Source of the DNA: Saccharomyces uvarum
Taxonomy: Eukaryota; Ascomycota; Saccharomycetes; Saccharomycetales; Saccharomycetaceae
Reading direction: 5' to 3'
Assembly: GCA_947243795.1 (NCBI GenBank)
Contig: OX365929.1
Location: 124,001-188,000, forward strand
DNA length: 64,000 nucleotides
In this document: positions 8,760 to 20,300 of the stretch, piece after piece
Position numbering within the stretch: the first letter of the stretch is position 1
Layout of the letters: every line of letters begins with the position of its first letter
Notes under the pieces: generated by a model
What the model saw: the letters and a program-made list of their open reading frames with translations, nothing else
What the model was told of the DNA's origin: nothing
Database searches by the model: none
Position numbers and translations under genes: made by a program

Positions 8760-11276
8760 TTATTCTTCATCATCCTCTATCAATGTAATTTTTCGCCTCG
8801 TTCTGGCCCTTCCTTGATTTTTTTGGCTATCTGTATCGTCATCATCATCATCGTCTTCTTCTTCTTCGTCTTCTTCTTCTCCGTCACTTTCATCTTCATC
8901 GCCATCTTCATATGTGCTTTCCCCCTCGTCATATGTGCTTTCCGCCTCGTCATCACCAATAGATGTCTTATTTGATGCGTTATATTCAGATTCTTTATCA
9001 TCCTCGACATCATCAAGTGTAAAATCTTCGTCTTCTTCAATATCTGCGCTTACACTTAGCTCAGGCGCTTCGTCCTCCACTTCTTCCTGTTCTATACTTG
9101 CTGTTCCAATATCATTATTCTTCGTTGTCTGGCTTTCTAGTGGGACCTCTGAATTTTTGAGAGTGAAGCAGAGTTCCCAATATGATTCAGAGGCAAATTT
9201 TGACCTAGGAAGCTTTTCACGGTTACGAATTTTATGCAACACACTTTTATCTATACCATCGGCTTGTCTATCACTGCCTATGGAGTTATATTCGCACATA
9301 TATTCTGTTAAAGAAGAAATAGTATTCTGAAAAAAATCACTAACAGAAACTGCTGGCTGTATGGTACTGTTCACACTAAGTTTGGGTGCCTTGCGACCAC
9401 CCCTTCTCCTTCCTTGGCTCCTTTGACTTTGACTTCTACTGTTGTTATAGTTCTCTATTTGTGCGTTATTTGAAATCACAGGAGCCATGGCCTCATCTGC
9501 AATAGCCTCATCTGCTAATGCAGTGGGTTCTAAGTTCATCATCCCGTTTATGCCAAATGACGGTCCGAGTATTATAGGTTCCCAAAGCAACTTATCACAT
9601 TTGACTACAGGATAATTTTTTGAACTCCAGCTTCTATAAACGTTTTCAATTTCATTCCAGGAATCAACTTTAAGAATATAACAGAAATCATTCAGAGAAG
9701 ACAACGAACGCGTTTTATGGCGGCAGAGAACTTGAAGTTGTTCCAGTCCAAACACTACGTCTGTAGGTATCATTCCTGTTAATTTAGCTATATCGTTCAA
9801 TGTAAGCTGTTGGAAGGTACCTTTGCATTCATGACCTGATTCACTTTTAACACTGTTTCTTAATGTTAAAAGTACCTCGGCACACTTAATCTTCCAATAG
9901 GTTCTATAAGTTAATAAACCTAAATCAGACAAGGGTTTTTCAGGAGTTCCCAACTTTGACTCTTTTCTAGATAATAAATACGAAAACTCCATTAAAAACT
10001 GACCGTACCCCTTCCTTTGATATATGGGCAAAGTTAAAATACAGCTTAAATTGTAGTCATTGGAGTTGAATTTTTCCTTGGAAAAATAACCTACGAAATG
10101 AAATTTAGGTGAGTTCTGATCCGTATTATTTTCCTTTTCTTCTCTCTCTGTTAGGACATAAAATATAAATGGCTCAACATCATAATACAAAGTCTTAGAA
10201 TTGATAAAACACTTCGCCAGGAGGCAGAGATTTTGACAATATAAGACGTTCTCTCGCCCATCAATTTCCCAAACGGATAGCTTACCATCGCGGTAAATTT
10301 CATTTCCTGGGGGTCTGAAGGTTAGACACTTAAGTCGGTGTCTAAAACAAGTATACCGGGAAGTCATGTATTTTAAGCAGTATTCGCAAATATAAACCAT
10401 TTTATTCTGGTTTATGTGTTCGGGAAAAGGAGACGTGTACCAGGGTTTGATTTCGTAATCTCGGAAAACAATATACTCTATTAATGAAGATCCGACTCTA
10501 TTTTGGTTCCTTAGATATTTACTCTTCCTTCGCTTCTTGTTATCTTTCTCTTGATCGAATTCGGAATGATTACATAGTGATACGTTACCATTAATAAAAG
10601 TCGCTGATTTAGAACTTTCTAAAAGAGTAAGAAACTTAACCTTATCATCCCAGGTCGGCAAAGTTCTTTTTGTACTAAAATCTTTGGGTTTTTTTATTGC
10701 TCCACCATATGGTACATACCATTGCCAGGAGTCGTCATCTTCCAGTGGTATACTATCGGAGGGCGGTGAATATGATATGTTATCGGTTTCTATCCCCCAT
10801 TTGAGCTTTAGCCTATTGATTCTTCCTTGAAACCCTGTGTTTGTGTTAGGTGTAATGATATTTTTGCTTATGAGTGGTTCTATAGCCGAAGATTTTGATA
10901 TTAATCTTTCAAAATTGAAGAAGTTAATTGGTTCGTACTTTATCTTAATCTCCAACTTTTCATTGACTTCAATACTTGGTTCAGTAATAGGAAAGTTTAT
11001 TCCACTCACGTCATTATCCCAATCTATGATATTCTTGGCAGGGACTTCTAGGCGCCGGGAGACTTCAAACCCGTTTTTTTTTGTATTATTGTTCTTACGA
11101 GATATTCTTATTCGATTGGTTCCATTAGTGTTGGGATTAGATCGTTGCCTTGTAGTTCTATGTCCATTTGTATTACTTGTAACAAATTGGGAATGTACTA
11201 AGTCGTCAATCTCTAAATTTTTCAATAATGCATTTTTTTTAGGTTTTGGCGATTTGTCATTTATTGTTAATGACAT
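8760..11276 (-). CDS. SAS3: MYST histone acetyltransferase Sas3
   Basis: 838-residue MYST acetyltransferase, the catalytic subunit of the NuA3 complex that acetylates histone H3 (K14/K23). The N-terminal third is basic and Asn-rich. The MYST C2HC zinc finger is intact (C297, C300, H313, C317 in YICEYC...FRHRLKC). The catalytic core follows, with SCILTLPIYQRKGYGQFLME (acetyl-CoA loop Q420-R-K-G-Y-G425) and a downstream Glu-rich helix. After residue about 700 the protein becomes a long acidic tail with an uninterrupted Glu/Asp run near 800-815. Compared with Esa1 and Sas2, the long N-terminus and acidic C-tail identify Sas3. Confidence 0.95.
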   Translation of the reverse strand: MSLTINDKSPKPKKNALLKNLEIDDLVHSQFVTSNTNGHRTTRQRSNPNTNGTNRIRISRKNNNTKKNGFEVSRRLEVPAKNIIDWDNDVSGINFPITEPSIEVNEKLEIKIKYEPINFFNFERLISKSSAIEPLISKNIITPNTNTGFQGRINRLKLKWGIETDNISYSPPSDSIPLEDDDSWQWYVPYGGAIKKPKDFSTKRTLPTWDDKVKFLTLLESSKSATFINGNVSLCNHSEFDQEKDNKKRRKSKYLRNQNRVGSSLIEYIVFRDYEIKPWYTSPFPEHINQNKMVYICEYCLKYMTSRYTCFRHRLKCLTFRPPGNEIYRDGKLSVWEIDGRENVLYCQNLCLLAKCFINSKTLYYDVEPFIFYVLTEREEKENNTDQNSPKFHFVGYFSKEKFNSNDYNLSCILTLPIYQRKGYGQFLMEFSYLLSRKESKLGTPEKPLSDLGLLTYRTYWKIKCAEVLLTLRNSVKSESGHECKGTFQQLTLNDIAKLTGMIPTDVVFGLEQLQVLCRHKTRSLSSLNDFCYILKVDSWNEIENVYRSWSSKNYPVVKCDKLLWEPIILGPSFGINGMMNLEPTALADEAIADEAMAPVISNNAQIENYNNSRSQSQRSQGRRRGGRKAPKLSVNSTIQPAVSVSDFFQNTISSLTEYMCEYNSIGSDRQADGIDKSVLHKIRNREKLPRSKFASESYWELCFTLKNSEVPLESQTTKNNDIGTASIEQEEVEDEAPELSVSADIEEDEDFTLDDVEDDKESEYNASNKTSIGDDEAESTYDEGESTYEDGDEDESDGEEEDEEEEDDDDDDDTDSQKNQGRARTRRKITLIEDDEE

Positions 11277-12164
11277 TATATGCTAAACTATACGCAATAC
11301 TAATGAATGGGATAAAAAAAGAAAAGAAAAAGGGAACGGATACAGGTTGTGAGAAAATATAATTATACTTTTTTGTAATTTTGATCGATACTTTTTGACC
11401 TCTCCTAGTATGATTTTGTTGTTAATTCTTTATTTCCAACGATTATCCCCCCAATTAATAAACAACCACTAAAATATCATGTGAATTAGACAACAAATGA
11501 CAGGAAAACGAACGGTTTTTGATATAGTCGACCCAAATAACTCGTTATATGGAACATCGTGCTCTTCTTTGGTCAGTGTAAACAAAAGAACATCAACAAT
11601 AAGCCATGGTTACCCGGCTGAACTGGTACAATAATGTCTAAACAAGTTCTAACAATATCAAAATTAAGCTCTTACAGATGAGAAGCATTAAATAGGGTGT
11701 AGACATTTGTGTAATTAAAAAAATCGTACATATTGATACTATATACAAATATACTTATATAGTTTTAAAAATTTATGGGGAAAGAACGTTTACAAAAAAA
11801 TAGTAATAACCAGAGTTAAAAAAAACTCTAATAAGAGGAAAAAAGAAAGGAGGGATAATATTGGCTTGGTTACATTGTGTTCCTTAAAGTAGCTTCATCA
11901 TTCATTCATTATCATCGTGCACTGTCATTAGGTGACATGTTTCAAATAATTAACTTCATCATGATCATTAATTTCATATTTTTATTTCGTGTGTTTTTTG
12001 TTTTCTATATTTTTTTTTTTTTCTATGATGTTTTTCATAGGTTCTTATTGTATTTATATTTTTTTATCTTTTTATCGTGTGTATTATACACTTTTCGTTA
12101 CTCGCACTGCTCAATATACAATTAACAAACAAACTCTATAAGTACGGAATAATAGTAGTGAAGA
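11277..12164. other. SAS3 promoter and PIN4 3' region
   Basis: 888 bp. It has a Reb1-type TTACCCG at 11610-11616, about 335 bp upstream of SAS3, which probably sets a nucleosome-free region. An ARS-consensus match ATTTATATTTT is at 12052-12062 amid poly-T runs. The PIN4-proximal part is T-rich and reads as 3'UTR. I see no gene here. Confidence 0.45.
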
Positions 12165-14228
12165 CTACCACAAATTCTTCTTGTTTTGATTTTGTAAATC
12201 CAAACCACTTAAAGAACGGTTCAATCCTTGTTCTAGACCGTCATCTAGTCCGGAATGACTCATTGATTTATAGATAAGATCTGCGCTATTCAAATTTTGT
12301 GCAGACAACATCGATTCATCGTGGTAAGATTGGTAGGAAAAGTTGGAATGAACTGACCCATTTGTATGTTGTGGTAGTAGTTGAGACTGTGCGTTTGCTG
12401 TCGATGATGAACCATTAAGATTATACAACTGCTGTGAAGATAATGAACCGTTCTGGTATGCAACCGGAACGCGTTGCTGAGTTTGGGATTGGGATGGTGG
12501 CTGTGCTTGAGATAAAGACTGGTTATTGATTTGGGTTTGCGAGTTTGGTGGAGAGATTTGTGAATTTCTTAGCAATGGATTAACGGAATTCATTTGATAG
12601 TGATTGGCTGAATAACCAGAAGGGATTCTTGACGAAGGTGTTAAAGTAGCTTGTTGTCTTAAAAAGGATTGTTGTTGTTGCGCAGCTGTTTGTGCATTTT
12701 GTTGTACCTGTGGTTGAGGTTGTTGAGGTTGATCTGCAGAATTGTACAAAGAATTATGGTGTACATTCAATTTAGGTGAACTCAATGCCGCCTGCATGGA
12801 AAATTGACCTTGTGAAGAAATTATTGGTGTTGAGTTAGCGCTATTGTTGTTGTTGTTAGCGGTGTTATTGCCGTTGCCATTGCTGTTGCCGTTATTGTTG
12901 GATGAGTTGTTGACGGATTGGTTGCTAACGCTGTTTGCCGCAGCAGCAGCATGAGCTTGCAGTAGACTTGTATAGGATTGGGACCTATTCATGGACCCAC
13001 CGGTAGAGTTTGGTTGCAATGGATGTGCCGATATCATTTGACCTTGTTGTTGCAAATGAGATTGCAGATTGGCATGGTCCAAAATTTTTCTTCTTATTAT
13101 AATGAATCTTGGATCATACACTTCCACTAGACCTAGATATGAGCACAAGACATTAATGATTCTCTTGTGGGCAGCAGATATACCCATAGGGTAGGCCAAT
13201 TCGTAATAATACTTTTCTCTGTCCTTAAACAATAACAATTGAGAATAGATCTCCAAAGTATCAGGATCATTAAAATCTAATTGTTGAGGTGGTAGTGGCA
13301 AAGTCGAAGTTGATGGTAAAGGAGCATAAAACCTCTCAGTAGGTATCTGATTTTGATTGTTAGCGTTCATTGCTTGGTACAATGATGAAGTGGTATGTTG
13401 AGCGGAAATTGAGGGCTGGTTCATGTTGGCATTACCGCCGCTATTGTTACTGTTAGAGTTGTTGTTGTTAATGCTGTTATTGTTATTGATATTGCTGTTG
13501 CTTGCACCTCCGTTGTTATTGTTAATGGTGTTGCTGATTGGGCTGCTAATAATGGTATTAGTGTTAATACCGTTCATTAGAGTCGAGAATAATTGATTGT
13601 TGGAAGCATTATTATTTGTGTTTGTGCTCATTTTAGACAATGAATGCAGTGAAAGGTTCGATGAAGACCTGTGCTGTTCTTCTAATTGGCCTCTTTTCTC
13701 TCTCTTTTCTCTTTCAATTCTTTCTCTTTCAGCTTGAGGTAACATTTTTTTATATTCCACTTTCAACTTTCTCCCACTAATTTCCTTACCATTCAAAGAG
13801 GTTATCACTTGAGTGGTTTCTTCGGGAGTGGTGAAATTTGCAAAGGCCAACCCTCTGAAGATGCCGTTATCAAAATGGTAATTGAAGGCGTATGGCAAAG
13901 GAAGATCCATGTCTTCAATAATGTCTAACAGTTGTTCTTTTTTGATAGCAAACGGGATGTTCTTGATAACAATTGCGTTTGGGATGACATCGTCGTCCAA
14001 AGCAGCATTGTTGGAGGCATTAACTAAATTAGCAGTATTTCCATTATCCGTATTTCTTACAGCATTCTCACCAAAGTCCTCTTGTGCACCGTTCACCCTG
14101 TCAATTTCGTCTCTTGTTTCAAAAGCTGGCAAATTTGTTTCATGCTCATTAGCCTCCGTATTCAGATTATTGTCCTGAAGGTTGCTAATTACTGCAGAAG
14201 GAGAATCCTCAAAAGAGCCGGTCTCCAT
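12165..14228 (-). CDS. PIN4: RRM protein Pin4/Mdt1
   Basis: 687-residue RNA-binding protein. In yeast it binds the Rad53 FHA1 domain and acts in G2/M progression after DNA damage; it also behaves as a prion inducer when overexpressed. The single RRM spans about 85-161, with RNP-like strands (AIVIKNIPF and RGLAFANF). A conserved region at about 325-385 follows (LEIYSQLLLFKDREKYYYEL, AHKRIINVLCSYLGLVEVYD). The remainder is Asn/Ser- and Gln-rich, with long N/S runs at 205-265 and 435-465 and Q-rich blocks at 495-600. Several SQ dipeptides fit Mec1/Tel1 phosphorylation. It is slightly longer than the S. cerevisiae protein (668 aa as I recall), from N/Q tract expansion. Confidence 0.94.
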   Translation of the reverse strand: METGSFEDSPSAVISNLQDNNLNTEANEHETNLPAFETRDEIDRVNGAQEDFGENAVRNTDNGNTANLVNASNNAALDDDVIPNAIVIKNIPFAIKKEQLLDIIEDMDLPLPYAFNYHFDNGIFRGLAFANFTTPEETTQVITSLNGKEISGRKLKVEYKKMLPQAERERIEREKREKRGQLEEQHRSSSNLSLHSLSKMSTNTNNNASNNQLFSTLMNGINTNTIISSPISNTINNNNGGASNSNINNNNSINNNNSNSNNSGGNANMNQPSISAQHTTSSLYQAMNANNQNQIPTERFYAPLPSTSTLPLPPQQLDFNDPDTLEIYSQLLLFKDREKYYYELAYPMGISAAHKRIINVLCSYLGLVEVYDPRFIIIRRKILDHANLQSHLQQQGQMISAHPLQPNSTGGSMNRSQSYTSLLQAHAAAAANSVSNQSVNNSSNNNGNSNGNGNNTANNNNNSANSTPIISSQGQFSMQAALSSPKLNVHHNSLYNSADQPQQPQPQVQQNAQTAAQQQQSFLRQQATLTPSSRIPSGYSANHYQMNSVNPLLRNSQISPPNSQTQINNQSLSQAQPPSQSQTQQRVPVAYQNGSLSSQQLYNLNGSSSTANAQSQLLPQHTNGSVHSNFSYQSYHDESMLSAQNLNSADLIYKSMSHSGLDDGLEQGLNRSLSGLDLQNQNKKNLW

Positions 14229-14597
14229 TCTTGTCTGTCTGTTACACTCTGTCCCTAATCTATCACGTGCGTTTATGGGTAGCGTATCACACTGCTTTCT
14301 CTGTCCACTTCTCGGAAACTTCTGCCAATCTCAGCTACAAGCTAAGGGCTAAGCAAGCTCGCTGCCTTTAATTGTTATTAATTTCCAGAAAAAATTCGCA
14401 AAATTGCAACAGCCGTGTATCGTGACACTGCCTTTCCATTACCCTCTGCAAATGCTCAGAATTAATTGAATCATAAGGATGTACAACTATACAGAGGGCA
14501 GAATTGAGGCGGTAATAAGGAGAGGCTAGCATTGAAGAGACTATAGCCGTGCTTATTATTGTAAAGTGTGAATAGTAGCAATAGCAATATTTGAAAA
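14229..14597. promoter_or_regulatory. PIN4/SEC17 divergent promoter
   Basis: 369 bp between divergent starts. A perfect E-box CACGTG (Cbf1/Pho4 type) is at 14264-14269, 36 bp from the PIN4 ATG. The sequence is otherwise unremarkable. Confidence 0.5.
14264..14269. promoter_or_regulatory. CACGTG E-box in PIN4/SEC17 promoter
   Basis: Palindromic CACGTG within ATCACGTGC. RTCACGTG is the Cbf1 preference. Confidence 0.5.
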
Positions 14598-15589
14598 ATG
14601 TCAGATCCTGTGGAACTATTAAAAAGAGTATGTATCAAGAAGTGTCGAACGGACAAAACGAAACCTGATTGGTTTTAGCAATAGTAGTGACGAATTACTA
14701 ACATGGAAATGCGGGAATGCATTTCCCCCACTGTTTTAAGGCCGAAAAGAAAGGCGTTGCATCTTCTGGATTCATGAAACTGTTTAGCGGTTCGGATTCA
14801 TACAAGTTTGAAGAGGCAGCCGACCTTTGTGTCCAAGCAGCAACCATTTATCGTCTAAGAAAGGAGTTGAACTTGGCAGGTGACTCATTTTTGAAAGCAG
14901 CTGATTATCAAAAACAGGCTGGTAATGAAGATGAGGCTGGTAACACCTACGTGGAGGCTTACAAGTGCTTTAAGAGTGGTGGGAACTCTGTCAACGCCGT
15001 GAATTCATTAGAGAACGCCATCAAAATCTTCACTCAAAGAGGACAGTTTAGAAGAGGGGCTAATTTCAAGTTCGAACTGGGAGAAATCTTGGAAAACGAT
15101 CTCCATGACTACCCAAAGGCTATCGACTGTTATGAGTTGGCTGGTGAATGGTATGGTCAAGATCAATCTGTAGCATTATCGAATAAATGTTTCATCAAGT
15201 GTGCAGATTTGAAAGCTCTTGATGGCCAATACATTGAAGCAAGTGACATCTATTCCAAATTGATCAAGAACAGCGTGGGCAATAGGTTGAGTCAATGGAG
15301 TTTGAAGGAGTACTTCTTGAAAAAGGGGCTCTGCCAGCTGGCTGCTACTGATTCTGTCGCTGCCACAAGGACTTTACAAGAGGGACAAAGTGAAGACCCA
15401 AATTTCGCAGATTCAAGAGAGTCGAACTTCTTGAAAAGCCTGATCGATGCAGTTAACGAGGGTGATAGTGAACAACTAAGTGAGCATTCTAAAGAATTCG
15501 ATAATTTCATGAGATTAGACAAATGGAAAATCACCGTTCTCAATAAGATCAAGGAGTCTATCCAGCAACAAGAAGACGACTTGTTATAA
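14598..15589 (+). CDS. SEC17: Alpha-SNAP Sec17, spliced
   Basis: join(14598-14627, 14741-15589), 292 residues. This is the SNARE-disassembly adaptor that recruits the AAA ATPase Sec18/NSF to cis-SNARE complexes at all fusion steps. Exon 1 encodes only [10 protein letters not shown], and exon 2 continues [20 protein letters not shown]. The start is assigned by the 10-codon exon 1 and the canonical intron. The body is a stack of TPR-like helical hairpins ([20 protein letters not shown], ...[11 protein letters not shown], ...). The C-terminus ends QQQEDDLL, and the conserved penultimate Leu stimulates Sec18. The length equals the S. cerevisiae protein. An internal start upstream of exon 2 would be read from intron sequence and is not real. 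Confidence 0.97.
14628..14740 (+). other. SEC17: Spliceosomal intron of SEC17
   Basis: 113 nt, GTATGT donor, TACTAAC branch point at 14696-14702, TTTTAAG acceptor. It splits the gene cleanly between codons 10 and 11. Confidence 0.95.
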
Positions 15590-16288
15590 CAACATATACA
15601 CACACGCACATACATATATACTATAAATGTAACACTTGTTTTACCGAAAGCGGCCAAGTAATTGTCTCCCAGCCGTGCACCTCTTCCTTCGAGATAAACG
15701 AGTCCCAATGACTAAGAGAGAAGGAGTTAGCAGCGCAACAAACTGCCAAAGTCTATCAAGCGTCTGCGCATCCTGTGACTTGTCGGTGCGCCTTAATGGC
15801 TTATCAAGAGACGGGAAACAAAACCGTCTTCTCACGAGAAATGAGCTGTAGTTTGTACGTCTCGTACGCGGTGTAATGTAAGGATCTTCCCTTAGCTTTC
15901 CTGATCCGTAACCCTTGAGGGAAATTGTGCATCGCGATATCTTCATACGATTACAGTACCTTTGTTGACCACCTGCATTCTTGACATCAAGCTGTAGATG
16001 GCCCTTTTCTCGTTTCTTTTCCCTTGCTATATAACAAGTCCTCTTTTTTTTTTACCTCTTTATCCTACCCCTTATCACTCTAACCAAGAGTTTGGTAGAT
16101 AAGTGAAGACACAGCTCTCCTTCACTTCTTCTATTATAAAACGCCATAAACAATAACCTAGTATAAGAATATACTTTTTTCCTTACAAGTGTAGGCAAGA
16201 TCGTACTAACTGCAAACAGTGAGTGCCAAGCAGGAAGTGACTAACAAGAAAAAGGAGGTGGAAACTACTCGTATCGTATAGCAAAAAG
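15590..16288. promoter_or_regulatory. SEC17 3' region and MOH1 promoter
   Basis: 699 bp. TATATAA lies at 16028-16034 and a stress-response-type CCCCT at 16068-16072, both upstream of MOH1, which is induced in stationary phase in S. cerevisiae. Overlapping short open frames on both strands between 15640 and 15946 look spurious. Confidence 0.45.
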
Positions 16289-16705
16289 ATGGGGTTGCGT
16301 TACTCAATATACATTGAAAATCCGCTATCTTCCCCATCATCATCATACAAATCAATAAGCGACCCGTTGTTCCATTCGCAGCATCGATCACAAAGAAACA
16401 CATGCTTCATCACTTACGGTTGTAGACATTGTAAGACGCATCTTTCTAGCTCTTTCCAAATCATTTCCAGAGATTATAGAGGCAGAACTGGCACCGCCTA
16501 CTTAATGAACAAAGTTGTCAACGTTGTTGAAGGAAAGGTCGAACAACGAAGAATGCTAACCGGCGACTATTTGGTCTGCGATATCCTCTGCCATTGGTGT
16601 AAGAGGAACGTCGGATGGAAATACTTGCAAAGTAGCAATGACGATCAACAATATAAAGAAGGCAAGTTCATTTTAGAGTTGAAGAACATCTGCAAATGTA
16701 CTTGA
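16289..16705 (+). CDS. MOH1: Yippee-like zinc-binding protein Moh1
   Basis: 138-residue Yippee/Mis18-fold protein. Two CxxC zinc knuckles (CRHC within [19 protein letters not shown], and CHWC within [16 protein letters not shown]) define the family. Also present are the conserved [18 protein letters not shown] and a Gly/Lys-rich C-terminal strand ([14 protein letters not shown]). Moh1 is needed for survival in stationary phase and is a structural relative of cereblon and GID-complex components (family knowledge). The N-terminal 40 residues are Ser-rich and variable. The start is the only plausible ATG; the length equals that recalled for S. cerevisiae. Confidence 0.93.
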   Translation: MGLRYSIYIENPLSSPSSSYKSISDPLFHSQHRSQRNTCFITYGCRHCKTHLSSSFQIISRDYRGRTGTAYLMNKVVNVVEGKVEQRRMLTGDYLVCDILCHWCKRNVGWKYLQSSNDDQQYKEGKFILELKNICKCT

Positions 16706-17385
16706 CGGGTTACTTTGTTTGCTAGCTAGCGGCTCTGCTTTCCTTCTTCGTGCGGCGGCGTACGATGCTTTAAAAAACTAATTTTTCTTATTCTGTATTT
16801 ACTTCAAGTATTCTTCTATTCACGGTTTTCATCACTAATCTGGGTGTGGATTAGGTTTTGGTTTGGTATGGTTTTTTTCAAGTAGTCTTTGTTTTTCGTG
16901 GTTATGTGTTTTATCTTAATTTTTTTTTCTTTTTAACTATTCTTCTTTACAAAAAATTATTTGGGTGACTGTTAAGTGTTTCACTGGACTTTATACCCAA
17001 TTCTATTTTACTAGGCCATCCTCGTATGTTCTCTCTCAGTCTTAAGTACGCATTTTTGTATTTTTGTTTTGCTTTATACAGGGAACTATTGTTTTCTTTG
17101 TTTTATACCCATTCGGGTATATGCAGAAGAATCTAATTCTCATTACCGTGCTTAACAAAATTGAGATATTTTAAAAACTTAAGTAAGAGCTTCAATACAT
17201 AACAATCTAACATACATTTTTATAAAATGGAGAAATAAAGTGATAAATATACCATTCATAAAATACAACACATTCTAGTTCTAGAATAATTCACAATATA
17301 CAAAGATAAAAGGACAAAAAAACAGTTTAATTTCCAATGGAAGTTACAAAAGGAGAAATGAAACAACTCACATGATATAGACAAA
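16706..17385. other. Convergent MOH1/EDE1 spacer
   Basis: 680 bp of T-rich 3' sequence for MOH1 and A-rich 3' sequence for EDE1. In S. cerevisiae a dubious ORF (YBL048W) is placed in this interval. I see no supported coding frame here. Confidence 0.5.
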
Positions 17386-20300
17386 CTAAGCACTATCAAG
17401 CAAGAAATTGGTAGCGGCTTCCAAATCCCAGTTGGATCTCTCTAAGGCATTGTGTGCTTCTTCCTCAGTAAACCCCATTCCGCTTAGTTCTTCAACGGCT
17501 AGGGCCTTTGGTGTGGTAGCAACACCGCGGTTGATTGTAGGATTTGTTTGCTTACTGGCACTGATAGTAGAATCACTCTTTAATGGGACTGGTTGTTGTG
17601 GAATGGTAGGATTTGCTACGACAACTGTTTCAGCCTTTGAGTTACCAAATCCAGCAAATATCTCGTCCCATTCATCATTGCTTACTTGAGCAGGATCACC
17701 GGTAGATTGCTGTTGTGCTTGTTCCTTTGAAATGCTTGGATTGGAAGAGCTAGTTAAGGTACCTGTGAATGCATTTGTCTGTAACTCATCATCTAAGTCT
17801 TTATGGTGTATTGTTTCAAATTGTTCCATGGATCCAGTATTAGCAACATTTTCAAATTCAGATTCAGAATCAGCACCATTATCTTCTTCTACCGCCGCTT
17901 GCTCCAACCCTGCAAATTCGTCATCAAATTCGTCTTTAGAGGGTAAAACCACTTTTCGAGGGTTGTTCTCATTATGTGAAAAAGAGTAGTCCTTAAGCGG
18001 AGTTTGTACTCTCTGTTCCGTAGTGGCCGGCAAAACAGATGAAGGCTGGGGATTAGATTGAGTTTCAGAAGACTTCACCGCACCAGAAGGGATTTCTCTA
18101 GTATCCTCGAATTCATCGTCTGAAGACGATGAATCGCTTTCATCGATATTTAATTCCTGAATTGGTGGAAATTCTTCATTAATTGACTTGGATTTTGACT
18201 GGGTATTTGGAAGGGGTTGAGCAGATAGTCTTGGCGATTCTTGGATAGAACTCTCAGATTCACCATCTTCATTAGAATTAGCCCTCTTAGTAGTACTTGC
18301 ATTTTCGATAACCTCTGTACATTCATTGCTCAAAACATCTGTAGAGGCTGTGGCTGGAGTAGCTTCCCATTCGCCTGGAATGTGTGATAAGTTCTCAGTT
18401 CTGTCACTGTTTGCAGCATTACTGATGGTAGTATCACGTTCTTCTAGGGTTTCCGGTAACTCAACATCATCTCTGACAGATTGGGGAGCATTATTAGCAA
18501 TTGATGATGTTAACGATTGACTTCTTGGAATGCCATATTCATTCAGATCACCATCGAATCTGTCACTTAATGTCTCAGTCAAATTAACATTTGTTGTTTC
18601 AGTGCCTGAGTCGGTGCCATTATTTGTTGTAGTATTTTCGTTATCGCTTTGGGAACCTAAAGTGGGAACGTCTCTATCAAATACATCGCTTTCGGTTCTT
18701 TCTGTCTTTTCTTCATCTTCCTTGATTCGATTATCATTCAGATTTGAATTCTCAACTGTCGTATCAACAAATTTAGAAACAGTGTCTTCGTGTGCATTTT
18801 CTCTTGGGGCCACTTCTTTAGTTGCCGTATCATTGTTAGAAACATGTTTTGAGATAATGTCTTTGGTATCATCCGGTAGTTGTCCCATAGCTAGATTCAT
18901 TTGTCTTTCAGACAACTCTCTTACATTATTAGCATATTCGATATTTCTCTCCTTCAGCTCTTGATCAGCTTTATCGAAAATTGCCTTTCTTTGAGAAAGA
19001 TCATCAAACATTGCTTGCAACTTGGAAACATGTTGATGGTAAAGATTCTCTTGCTCTTCAATCTGTTTGTTGCGTTCCTCTAACTGTGTTTCACGGTCTG
19101 CTAAATCAGTGTCCTTATTAGACAGATCTTGGTATTTACTTTGCAGTTGAGCATGTTGCTCTTCAACAGTCTTTTGATAATCGTTTAGTTCCTTTTGCTT
19201 AGTTAAGTAAACGCCAATTTTTTCACCAAGGCCATCAATTTCCTTCTGCAAGTTTACTACCGTAATTTGGTTCAATTCCAATTGTTTAGAGTTAACATCG
19301 ATCATTGATCTTTCTTGCTTGACGTGTTGTTGTTTTTCATTTAATTGTGATTGCAAAGATGCAGTCATTGAATTCAAGTTAGTGATTTGATCTTTCAATT
19401 CAGCGTTCTTGGTTTGGGACTCTTGCAAGTCGGTAGTTAATTCGTTCAATTTGGACTCAGCGGCATGATAATTGGCCTCTGAAACGGCTAGCTGCTGCGT
19501 CAGGGTTTCGTTTTCATTGTTAATCTGGCTGACTTGTGCTTCAAGTTGTTCGGTTTGTGTGACATTTTGGTCATGGTTGGAACGTAAATTGTTTAGTTTG
19601 GTTTGGATGGAAATCTTCATTTCAGTAACGCGCTTTAATTCTTGAGTAGCTCTTGATTTCTTTTCATTGGTGATACTTGCTTGCTTTGACAAAGAGTTTA
19701 CTTGATTAGATAAATTGGCCATTTCAGTAGTTGCACTAGATAATTGAGCTGAAGCTTCACCATCTGCAAACAAGTCATGATTCTGGAAAGTATTGTTGGA
19801 AGACCTTGAAAGAGCAGCTGCACCCAAAGCAGCTGTACCTACTGCAGCACCTGTGATAGCGCTTGTTGGCATGCTAAAGGCAGAAAAGTTTGGAACTTGT
19901 GGAAGAGTCACAGAAGCAGCACGCTGAACCGGGCTTGCGGCATGCTTTGGAACTGGTGGAGGTTGTTGAGTGCTGATGGCTCTTTGGGCTTCCTTTGGCG
20001 GTTCTTGTTCTTCCGGTTCTTCCCTGATTATACTCTGCCCAAAATTCGAAGTTGGAGTAAACTTCTTCAACCCGGTAGAGGAGTGCGATAAAGCTGGGGG
20101 TTGCTGTGGCTGCTGTGGCTGTTGTTGTAGTGCAGTCTGGCCATTGTTATTATCATATGAGAAACTGTTATTTGTATTGTTCTGAAGCAGTGGTTGCGCT
20201 TTTGATGGAGAAGGTGAACTAAATGAAGGATTCAAAGCTAACAGATCGTTCAAAGAGCCGTTATTTGAATTTTGGCGAAGAACTTGTGGTGCTGTTGGTT

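Noticed and set aside
8914-9330. Plus-strand Ser-rich frame opposite the SAS3 acidic tail
   Set aside because: Complement of GAA/GAT acidic codons gives TCN/TTC Ser-rich frames; a shadow of SAS3.
15636-15946. Opposed open frames (plus 15636-15851, minus 15641-15946) between SEC17 and MOH1
   Set aside because: Mutually overlapping, basic/Ser random composition, inside the MOH1 promoter.
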